This document shows positions 57,188 through 64,000 of a stretch of 64,000 bases of DNA, piece by piece (the stretch's first letter is position 1; every line of letters starts with the position of its first letter). The stretch is from positions 3,104,501-3,168,500 of the forward strand of contig NC_012691.1 of the NCBI RefSeq assembly GCF_000023065.1, read 5' to 3'. Origin of the DNA: Tolumonas auensis DSM 9187. GTDB taxonomy: Bacteria > Pseudomonadota > Gammaproteobacteria > Enterobacterales > Aeromonadaceae. The notes under the pieces are model-generated. The model was not told the DNA's origin, did no database searches, and saw only the letters and a program-made list of their open reading frames with translations. A program made the translations under genes and the position numbers.

Positions 57188-59554
57188 ATGAAACCTTTAA
57201 AAAACTGGAAACTAAATCAACAGCATCAAAATTTTGTGGAGCTCGAAGTCGACAACAAACATCTGTTCCGTATTTATGTTCTGGATGATTCACTGTTTCG
57301 TGTTCTGGTAAAAAAAGAAGGCCAACTGGCACTTAATAGAACTTGGAGTATTGCACCGGATCAAGACGTCCCTTGGGTGGGGCGTCTCCGTGAAGATCTT
57401 AGTGGTTTTGCACTCCCAAAATACAAACTTGAAGCACAGGAAAATAGTCTTTCAATTGCAACTGATTCATTGAAAGTGATTGTTCATCAACCATTGTGCT
57501 TAGAATGGCAATATCCAGATCATGAAGGGAATTGGACTACATTTGCAGCTGACCGTTCGACAACCGCCTATCAATTGAACCCGCATGGCGATGGCATAGC
57601 TCATTATCAGCGACGTTTCCCAGCCGATGATTATTATGGTTTAGGTGAAAAAAGTGGCGATCTGAATCGTAAAGGCAAACGCTATGAAATGCGCAATCTT
57701 GATGCCATGGGTTATAACGCAGCATCAACCGATCCTTTATATAAGCATATTCCATTCACGATCACGCATCGTGACCAAATTAGCTTCGGTTTGTTTTATG
57801 ACAACTTGAGTAATACGGTTTTAGATTTGGGCAATGAGCTGGACAACTATCATGCACCTTATCGCCGTTATCAGGCTGAAGCCGGTGATCTAGATTACTA
57901 TTTATTCTTTGGGCCGAAGGTTTTAGATGTCACTAAGCAGTTTGTACGACTGACAGGAAAAACCATATTGCCGCCGAAATGGAGCTTAGGTTATAGCGGC
58001 TCGACCATGCACTACACTGATGCGCCCGATGCACAAAATCAACTGATGAAATTCATCGAACTGTGTGAAAAACATGACATCCCTTGCGATTCATTTCAGC
58101 TGTCATCAGGTTATACATCGATTGGGAACAAACGGTATGTCTTTAACTGGAACTATGAAAAGGTTCCAACACCGCTCGATTTATCCAAAGCATTTCATCA
58201 GGCAGGGCTAAAACTAGCCGCCAACATCAAGCCCTGTTTGTTGCAAGATCACCCACGCTATGACGAAGTGCGGGAACAAGGGTTGTTTATTCAAGACTCT
58301 GAAGCAGACCAACCAGAACGCTCTGTTTTTTGGGATGATGAAGGTTCCCATCTTGATTTTACCAACCCTGCAACCGTGAAATGGTGGCAAACCAATGTCA
58401 AACAGCAATTGATGGCATATGGCATTGATTCCACTTGGAACGACAACAATGAATATGAAATTTGGGATGGTGAAGCACGTTGTCATGGCTTTGGTCAGCC
58501 AATCCCAATCAAGCTGATCCGTCCCGTGATGCCGTTACTAATGATGCGAGCTTCGATGGAGGCACAACAAGAATACCATCCAAACATTCGACCTTATCTG
58601 ATTTCCCGCTCTGGCTGTGCTGGTATGCAACGCTACGTGCAAACTTGGAGTGGGGATAACCGAACCAACTGGCAAACGTTGCGCTATAACACCCGAATGG
58701 GCATCGGCATGAGCTTATCGGGCTTATATAACGTTGGGCATGATGTAGGTGGCTTTTCGGGCAACAAGCCTGAGCCAGAATTGTTTGTTCGTTGGATTCA
58801 AAATGGTGTCATGCACCCTCGCTTTACCATTCACTCCTGGAATGATGACCACACCGTGAATGAACCGTGGATGTATCCCGAAGTATTACCAGCGATTCGT
58901 CAGGCTATTGGCTTGCGTTATCGTCTGATGCCTTACTTCTATACGCTATTATGGCAAGCCGCTTCAGAAGACGAACCAATGCTTCGCCCTACTTTCCTCG
59001 ATCATGAACATGACCTAAACACATTCGAAGAAACAGATGACTTCCTCTTAGGGAAAGATTTACTTGTTGCCAGTGTCGTTGAACCGGAACAACGCGAACG
59101 CTGCGTCTATTTACCTGAAAACGAAACCGGTTGGTATGATTTCTATAGCGGCACTTGGTTTAACGGCGGGCAAACGATTACTACCGATGCCCCTCTGGAA
59201 AAATTGCCTCTATTTGTCAGAGCAGGCGCAATCATCCCTATGTCTAGTCGGGAAAAATATGTTGATATTCAATTAGATAATGAAAGACAGCTTCATTTAT
59301 TCCCGACACTAGGCATAGGGGAACAAACAGGCCATTTGTTTGATGACGATGGTGAAACAAACCAATGGCAACAGAACCAGGCCATTTGGTTGAATTGGAC
59401 CATCAAAACAGACAGTGACAGCATCCGCATCGATTTAACCAAACGAGGGGATTACCGCCCAGCTTGGAAGTCTGTCGAAGTGATTTTACCGGAAAACGAA
59501 CACCGAAAACTGTATATCAACGGTCAGCAACAACATCAGTGGATGTTAAGCTAA
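57188..59554 (+). CDS. Glycoside hydrolase family 31 (alpha-glycosidase)
   Basis: A 788-residue GH31 enzyme with an N-terminal beta domain, a (beta/alpha)8 barrel and C-terminal beta domains. The nucleophile is probably D419 in TWNDNNEYE and the acid/base D490 in WSGDNRTNW; the HDVGGFSGN loop is conserved. There is no signal peptide, so it is cytoplasmic. GH31 covers alpha-glucosidases, alpha-xylosidases and others. Co-location with exuT and a uronate GntR regulator suggests an alpha-linked uronide or oligosaccharide taken up by ExuT (inference). Confidence 0.88.
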   Translation: MKPLKNWKLNQQHQNFVELEVDNKHLFRIYVLDDSLFRVLVKKEGQLALNRTWSIAPDQDVPWVGRLREDLSGFALPKYKLEAQENSLSIATDSLKVIVHQPLCLEWQYPDHEGNWTTFAADRSTTAYQLNPHGDGIAHYQRRFPADDYYGLGEKSGDLNRKGKRYEMRNLDAMGYNAASTDPLYKHIPFTITHRDQISFGLFYDNLSNTVLDLGNELDNYHAPYRRYQAEAGDLDYYLFFGPKVLDVTKQFVRLTGKTILPPKWSLGYSGSTMHYTDAPDAQNQLMKFIELCEKHDIPCDSFQLSSGYTSIGNKRYVFNWNYEKVPTPLDLSKAFHQAGLKLAANIKPCLLQDHPRYDEVREQGLFIQDSEADQPERSVFWDDEGSHLDFTNPATVKWWQTNVKQQLMAYGIDSTWNDNNEYEIWDGEARCHGFGQPIPIKLIRPVMPLLMMRASMEAQQEYHPNIRPYLISRSGCAGMQRYVQTWSGDNRTNWQTLRYNTRMGIGMSLSGLYNVGHDVGGFSGNKPEPELFVRWIQNGVMHPRFTIHSWNDDHTVNEPWMYPEVLPAIRQAIGLRYRLMPYFYTLLWQAASEDEPMLRPTFLDHEHDLNTFEETDDFLLGKDLLVASVVEPEQRERCVYLPENETGWYDFYSGTWFNGGQTITTDAPLEKLPLFVRAGAIIPMSSREKYVDIQLDNERQLHLFPTLGIGEQTGHLFDDDGETNQWQQNQAIWLNWTIKTDSDSIRIDLTKRGDYRPAWKSVEVILPENEHRKLYINGQQQHQWMLS

Positions 59555-59568
59555 TCGCGTGATACTAA

Positions 59569-59610
59569 GGAAACACATCTTTTTTGGTTGACCAATTCTG
59601 GTGTGTTTCC
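59569..59610. promoter_or_regulatory. GntR operator nested in an inverted repeat upstream of gntR
   Basis: TGGTTGACCA at 59585-59594 lies within a larger 9-bp inverted repeat (GGAAACACA 59569-59577, TGTGTTTCC 59602-59610). The site is 53 bases before the gntR start, so the regulator probably represses itself. The outer repeat may also terminate the GH31 mRNA. Confidence 0.65.
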
Positions 59611-59646
59611 TACTATGACTAACAATCTAACTTTGAGTCGTTTGTT

Positions 59647-60384
59647 ATGAATGTTGAAGTAAAACGTCAGTATCGCGAAGTCGGTGAATATCTAAAAGAG
59701 GAATTAGCCTCTGGAAAATACGCTATTGGCACAAGATTACCGCCGGAACGCGACATTTGTGAACAAATTGGTGTGGGCCGTTCTGTCGTCCGTGAAGCAT
59801 TGATTATGCTCGAAATAGAGGGTTATGTTGAGGTGCGTAAGGGTTCAGGTATTTATGTGATTGCCTTGCCTGAAATCGAATCGGAAACTGAACCTAAAAT
59901 CGTGATGGGTCCGTTCGAGTTATTACAAGCACGTCAATTGCTTGAAAGTAATATTGCAGAATTTGCAGCATTACAAGTGACGCCTACAGATATTCATAAA
60001 ATGCGTGCAGCACTCGAAACGGAAAAGAAAGAACTAGCCAGTGGTGAAGGTGAAAATGGCGATATGTTATTCCATAAAGCAATAGCAGAAGCCACACACA
60101 ATAATATGCTCGTCGAACTATGGTCACTTTCTTGGACCAGTCGCGAAAACAACCCAATGTGGCAGCAATTACATGAACGCATTTCAGGTCTCGAATATCG
60201 CGAAGCTTGGCTTCAAGACCATTTAGCGATACTGAGCGCACTCCAGAAAAAAGACTCTCTAGCAGCAAAACGCGCCATGTGGACACATTTGGAGAATGTG
60301 AAACAAAAACTCATGGCTCTATCGGATATTGATTCGCCAGAGTTCGATGGTTACCTATTCGCATCCTATCCTGTTACAGCATAA
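59647..60384 (+). CDS. GntR/FadR family regulator of hexuronate genes (UxuR/ExuR type)
   Basis: A 245-residue regulator with an N-terminal winged helix (about 8-75: RLPPERDICEQIGVGRSVVREALIMLEIEGYVEVRKGSGIYV spans helix and wing) and a C-terminal FCD ligand domain (about 95-225) with conserved metal-ligand-type Asp and His residues (FHKAIAEATHN). Family UxuR/ExuR proteins bind TGGT...ACCA palindromes and respond to fructuronate or galacturonate. Three such palindromes occur at 55635, 55802 and 59585. Confidence 0.88.
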   Translation: MNVEVKRQYREVGEYLKEELASGKYAIGTRLPPERDICEQIGVGRSVVREALIMLEIEGYVEVRKGSGIYVIALPEIESETEPKIVMGPFELLQARQLLESNIAEFAALQVTPTDIHKMRAALETEKKELASGEGENGDMLFHKAIAEATHNNMLVELWSLSWTSRENNPMWQQLHERISGLEYREAWLQDHLAILSALQKKDSLAAKRAMWTHLENVKQKLMALSDIDSPEFDGYLFASYPVTA

Positions 60385-60477
60385 TTGAGTTTTAGATTGC
60401 TTGCTGTCACTGAAATAGACTTAACCACCAGCTAGATATTATACGCCCCGGTATAACCAGCACTGGGGCGTTGCCAT

Positions 60478-61233
60478 GTACCCGGCATTCTGATGGGTAT
60501 TGGCGTGATGGTAGTGGCCGGTCTGATCGCGAAACGTCGCGGTTATCCGGTAGCAGAACGTACAACCTGGGCTCAGATCATGAAAACCGCCTGGGATGCA
60601 GTACCATCACTGTTTCTGATCGTGATCATCATGGGTGGCATCATCTCTGGTCTTTTCACTGCCACTGAAGCATCTGCCATTGCGATTGTGTATACCCTGT
60701 TCCTCGCGGTGATTGTTTACCGTCAGGTGAAACTCCGCGATCTGCCGAAAATCATCCTGGATTCTGCGGTGACGACCTCGGTAGTGCTGCTGCTGATCGG
60801 CTGCTCGATGGGTATGTCCTGGGCCATGGCGAATGCGGATATTCCTTATATGATCAGCGATGCCATTCTGGGCGTGTCTGAGAATCCGCTGGTGATTCTG
60901 CTGATTATCAACATCACCCTGCTGATCGTCGGTATCTTCATGGATATGACCCCGGCGGTACTGATCTTCACCCCAATCTTCTGGCCTATCGCGCAGGAAA
61001 TGGGCATGGATCCGGTGCACTTCGGTATCATGATGGTATTCAACCTGTGTATCGGTATTCTGACACCACCGGTCGGTAGTGCGCTGTTTATCGGTTGTTC
61101 TGTCGGTAAAGTTTCCATCGATAAAGTCATCGTGCAGTTGATCCCGTTCTTTGTGGTGCTGTTCATTACGCTGATGCTGGTAACGTACATTCCGCAACTC
61201 AGTCTGTTCCTGCCGAACCTGCTGCTTGGCTAA
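60478..61233 (+). pseudogene. 5'-truncated TRAP transporter large permease (DctM type)
   Basis: About 250 codons homologous to the C-terminal half of a TRAP dicarboxylate-type large permease (VPGILMGIGVMVVAGLIAKRRGYP, GLFTATEASAIAIVYTLF, FMDMTPAVLIFTPIFWPI, GILTPPVGSALFIGCSVGK). Full-length DctM proteins have about 425 residues. Family similarity starts abruptly at about 60478; the ATG at 60493 could start a shorter frame but lacks a ribosome-binding site. The N-terminal half and the partner DctP and DctQ genes are absent. A CGCCCC/GGGGCG hairpin lies just before the break. Confidence 0.85.
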
Positions 61234-61256
61234 TCAGACCAGACGTTCCATACCAG

Positions 61257-61284
61257 ACCGGGAGCCAGTGCTCCCGGTTTTTTT
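61257..61284 (+). terminator. Terminator after the truncated TRAP gene
   Basis: ACCGGGAGC/GCTCCCGGT with loop CAGT and a TTTTTTT tail, 24 bases after the stop. Confidence 0.9.
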
Positions 61285-61306
61285 ATGAACGAGAAATCCC
61301 GTGCAT

Positions 61307-61332
61307 AAAAAACCCGCTTACAGGAAGCGGGT
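61307..61332 (-). terminator. Terminator after gusA
   Basis: Minus-strand ACCCGCTT/AAGCGGGT stem with a 5-base loop and a TTTTTT tail. It lies after the distal TAA (61361-61363) of the ancestral gusA frame, which supports that stop as the original gene end. Confidence 0.85.
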
Positions 61333-61360
61333 CAAAAGATGGAAAGAGACGGTAACCGGA

Positions 61361-61483
61361 TTAACCTTTGTAGCCGAAATCAGGTATGTTCAGCCAGCGT
61401 TTACGCAGCGCATGCGCCGCCATTTTTGGCTTGCGATCACGGGTGAATACCCCTTTCTTGTTACCCTGCACCCGCAGAATGCC
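61361..61483 (-). pseudogene. Separated C-terminal tail of gusA
   Basis: In frame with gusA but after its premature TAA, 40 codons read [20 protein letters not shown] and then a conserved C terminus ([11 protein letters not shown]), ending with TAA at 61361. It includes the Asn-x-Lys of the glucuronate-recognition motif (NKKG). The tail shows no further damage, so the stop is recent, suppressed, or a sequence error. Confidence 0.8.
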
Positions 61484-63163
61484 TTAGCTGGTCGCGAAAT
61501 CCGCAAAGTTCCATACCTGTTCACCAACGAAATGCGCAAATTCATCGAACACTTCGTGATTGGCGCGCAGATATTCCACCTGAAATTCTTCGGTAAACAT
61601 CACCGGATCAACATCATGCAAACCCGCCACGGTATCGGCACCATATTCGGTCGTCATAATTGGTTTACCAGGGCAGCGTTTCGTCCAGCCCTGCAGCTCT
61701 TCACGCAGTTTCACTTTTGCTACGGCCAGATCGCCGCTTTGCAGATACCAGCCGTAGTAACGGTTCAGAGCCAGCACATCGACCAGCTCCGCGACTTTAT
61801 CGGTCTCCGGTGTGGCAAACAGGTGTACCACTATCGTGATTGGGCGTGATTGCGGATCAAGGTCTTTCGCTAATGCCACCAGAGGTTTGAAATATTCATA
61901 AGCGCCCTCTTCTTCTGACGCTGCTTCGTTGGCAATCGACCACATCACCACACAGGGATGGTTTTTATCACGGGCAATCAGATCTCTGACCACTTCATAG
62001 TGGTGCTCATAAGTACCGATATGTTCCCAGGTATTGCGCTTTTCACCGCCGCCAAAGAACGTGGCAGCAAAATTAAGGTGCAGACCCACCGCCGGTGTCT
62101 CGTCAATGACAACGATCCCTTCACGATCAGCCAGACGCATCAGTTCTTCGGAATAAGGATAATGGGCAGTGCGGAATGAGTTGGCACCAATCCAGCGCAT
62201 CAGCTGGAAATCCATGACGTTGGCCGCTTCATCGAAACCCCGTCCATGAATGGCGGAATCTTCGTGTTTGCCAAAGCCTTTAAAATAAAAAGGCTGATTA
62301 TTAATAAGAAACTGGCCGTTTTTGACCGCAACAGTTCTGACACCGAAGGGCTGTTCATAGGCATCAATAAACACCGCATCCCGGATCAGGACAACACGCA
62401 GTGTGTAGAGATACGCATTCCGTGGCTGCCACAAGCGGACATTGTCGATCAGCAGCATCCCGGCCGCCCCTTCCCCGCTGGCAACCACCTGGTTGTTTTC
62501 ATCCAGCACGCTGACCTGGATCTGAACCTGTTCACCGGTGTGCTTGATCTGATAATCCACGCGGCCTGTCGTGCCGTCGTAATCGGTGACCACGGTAACA
62601 TCGCTGATATAGGTATACGGGGTGGTGTAGATCTTCACCGGACGATGGATACCCGCATAGTTGAAGAAGTCAAAATTAGGGCTGTTACGCACGACCTTGC
62701 CCAGTCCGGCAACTTCTTCCTCTTTATAAATACCCACCGGTAACGTCGTTTCATCGACAATATTATTCGCCGCGACGGTGATGCGGTTTTTCCCGCCGCT
62801 CAGATAACGGTTAATTTCGGCTTCAAACGGTAAAAAACCCCCTTTATGTTCAGTAACCATTACACCGTTCACGTAGACTTTGGCCATATGTGTCACTGAC
62901 CCGAAACGCAACATGATCCGCTGATTGGTTAAATACGTCGGAATGGTAAATTCACGCTCATACCAGACCCAGCCAACATGATTCCGGATTTCACCTGAGA
63001 CACCGATATCATTATAGGAAGCCGGTACGGCCATATTTAACGCATCGCTCAATCCGCTCTCATACCATTTATCTTCAATACCATTTCCATGGTCTAATTT
63101 AAATTTCCACATTCCATTAAGATCAATAACACCACGACTTTCTGTATTAACAGGATATAACAT
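61484..63163 (-). CDS. gusA: Beta-glucuronidase (GH2), truncated by a premature stop
   Basis: GH2 enzyme that releases glucuronic acid from beta-glucuronides. The N-terminal jelly-roll domain, Ig-like domain and barrel are present, with acid/base E413 in SIANEAA and nucleophile E506 in TTEYGAD. The reading frame stops at a TAA (codon 560) where E. coli UidA has Gln after NFADFATS, a single C-to-T change of CAA. The remaining about 40 residues lie intact downstream; with them the protein would be about the normal 600 residues. Activity as read is doubtful. Confidence 0.9.
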   Translation of the reverse strand: MLYPVNTESRGVIDLNGMWKFKLDHGNGIEDKWYESGLSDALNMAVPASYNDIGVSGEIRNHVGWVWYEREFTIPTYLTNQRIMLRFGSVTHMAKVYVNGVMVTEHKGGFLPFEAEINRYLSGGKNRITVAANNIVDETTLPVGIYKEEEVAGLGKVVRNSPNFDFFNYAGIHRPVKIYTTPYTYISDVTVVTDYDGTTGRVDYQIKHTGEQVQIQVSVLDENNQVVASGEGAAGMLLIDNVRLWQPRNAYLYTLRVVLIRDAVFIDAYEQPFGVRTVAVKNGQFLINNQPFYFKGFGKHEDSAIHGRGFDEAANVMDFQLMRWIGANSFRTAHYPYSEELMRLADREGIVVIDETPAVGLHLNFAATFFGGGEKRNTWEHIGTYEHHYEVVRDLIARDKNHPCVVMWSIANEAASEEEGAYEYFKPLVALAKDLDPQSRPITIVVHLFATPETDKVAELVDVLALNRYYGWYLQSGDLAVAKVKLREELQGWTKRCPGKPIMTTEYGADTVAGLHDVDPVMFTEEFQVEYLRANHEVFDEFAHFVGEQVWNFADFATS

Positions 63164-63181
63164 AGTTACAACTCCAATAAT

Positions 63182-63213
63182 AAAAAATCCCGCATTAATA
63201 AATAATGCGGGAT
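63182..63213 (-). terminator. Terminator after the porin gene
   Basis: Minus-strand ATCCCGCATT/AATGCGGGAT stem with a short AT-rich loop and a TTTTTT tail, between the porin gene and gusA. Confidence 0.85.
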
Positions 63214-63239
63214 GGTAATAATTAATTTCTCGCCATTAA

Positions 63240-64000
63240 TCAGAACACGGGAATGTCATAACTTACTTTCAGTTTGACGTCGTAATAATTTAACGTGTCA
63301 CCCAGCGCACTGCCTTCACGGTATTCTTTCGCTTTATTCAGAATCGCCAGTGCTTTCAGGCCTTTTAACGGACCTGAATCCACTGCGTGCATCACCGAGA
63401 AGTTCACCGACTTGCCTTCAATCGCCACGGCTTTGGTGTAGTCTTCATAACCGTCGGTGGTCAGCAGTGCCACACCCAGTGTGGTGGTCGGCAGAATGTT
63501 GTAGTTCACCCCGGCCTGCAGGGATAACATGTCCTGATGGTTACGATCGATACTCAGATCAAACGGGAAAGTATAATCGGTATCCAGACGCAGTGCGTTG
63601 AGCGGCAGCTTATCGCCAGTCTGACCAGCCGATGCAAATAATGTCGTTTTATCAAAGATATAAGAGAGTTTTGCGGTCGCCAGATAGGTATCATCCAGCC
63701 CTTTGACATCGAGAGCATCCTTGGCTGCGCCAATCGTATTGGCATACAGACCTAACGCTTCGGCTTTCATTTTGGCATTACTGCCGGCATCCCAGGTATA
63801 GCTGCCGCGGCCCATATACTGGTTCATGGTGTCTTGCTGATGCTGTGCACCCAGCATTAACTGCAGCGGGCCGGTATCCCAGACTCCGGCCAGGTTATAG
63901 CGCGGTTCTTCTTCTTTGTTGTAGGCATATTCATCGAGCCAGTCGGTATAAAAACCACCGGCATAGGCCTTGGCATACATGGCGTACAGATGCAGCTTAT
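63240..64000 (-). CDS. Outer-membrane porin, C-terminal part (cut by window)
   Basis: At least 253 codons in an open minus-strand frame running past the window edge. It shows alternating beta-strand pattern, aromatic girdles and a C-terminal Phe (YDVKLKVSYDIPVF), typical of outer-membrane beta-barrels. Its position directly upstream of gusA suggests an OprD/UidC-like glucuronide porin (inference from context). An internal ATG at 63980 is not the true start. Confidence 0.75.
   Translation of the reverse strand, partial: KLHLYAMYAKAYAGGFYTDWLDEYAYNKEEEPRYNLAGVWDTGPLQLMLGAQHQQDTMNQYMGRGSYTWDAGSNAKMKAEALGLYANTIGAAKDALDVKGLDDTYLATAKLSYIFDKTTLFASAGQTGDKLPLNALRLDTDYTFPFDLSIDRNHQDMLSLQAGVNYNILPTTTLGVALLTTDGYEDYTKAVAIEGKSVNFSVMHAVDSGPLKGLKALAILNKAKEYREGSALGDTLNYYDVKLKVSYDIPVF

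Overview
The window is a 64-kb chromosomal segment of a gammaproteobacterium. The conserved block lptE-holA-rsfS-rlmH-mrdA-mrdB-mltB-rlpA-dacA-ybeD-lipB-lipA, the frequent TTG starts and the hexuronate locus fit the Aeromonadales; Tolumonas is my best guess, inferred from gene content only.

Layout. (1) 1-11.3 kb, plus strand: cell-envelope and lipoate housekeeping genes, with two rlpA-type genes in tandem. (2) 11.4-16.7 kb: sanA, an orphan norR and a large CHASE4-PAS-GGDEF-EAL protein. (3) 16.9-43.3 kb, minus strand: a group-1 (Wza/Wzb/Wzc, Wzx/Wzy) capsule or exopolysaccharide locus. It opens with a JUMPstart/ops element (43220-43254) and runs wza-wzb-wzc-wecA-type transferase-wzx-wzy-glycosyltransferases-capA-tupA-type gene. 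It continues through a scar of rhamnose genes to a UDP-glucuronate 4-epimerase, glmM, ugd, a Ser/Gly-linker lipoprotein and yjbH. The interior (about 29.4-38.2 kb) is visibly AT-rich, as is usual for serotype-specific genes. (4) 21.3-26.4 kb, lying inside that locus between ugd and glmM: a toxin-antitoxin (TA) island. It holds YefM/YoeB, Phd/ParE, TacA/TacT, Phd/RelE and a three-gene toxin-antitoxin-SecB-like chaperone (TAC) module. Four related imperfect-hairpin repeats resembling integron attC sites separate the modules, and the TAC end is flanked by a 148-bp direct repeat of the glmM 3' end. (5) 43.5-51.2 kb: a ParD-like/RelE pair, ygiD, ccdAB, TA remnants, frmA-fghA with a LysR regulator, an orphan MqsA-like regulator, yjdF, a short ParS/Xre protein and ygdD. 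(6) 51.3-64 kb: hexuronate and glucuronide catabolism: uxaC, uxuB, uxuA, a divergent exuT, a GH31 glycosidase, a GntR regulator with TGGTYGACCA operators, a 5'-truncated TRAP permease, beta-glucuronidase and a porin cut by the window edge.

How the genes work together. Ugd and the epimerase supply UDP-GlcA and UDP-GalA, and the GT, Wzx, Wzy and Wza-Wzc genes assemble and export the polymer under presumed RfaH control. In the sugar locus, glucuronides would enter through the porin, GusA would release glucuronate, ExuT would import hexuronates, and UxaC, UxuB and UxuA would convert glucuronate to 2-keto-3-deoxygluconate. The gusA reading frame carries a premature TAA that removes its last about 40 residues, including the Asn-Lys substrate-recognition motif. 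The exuT-GH31-gntR block appears to have been inserted into, or to have replaced, an older TRAP transporter operon.

The most unusual content is the TA island: a chaperone-addicted TAC module, attC-like spacers without a visible integrase, and a duplicated glmM end. No tRNA, rRNA, CRISPR array, transposase or integrase gene was recognised.
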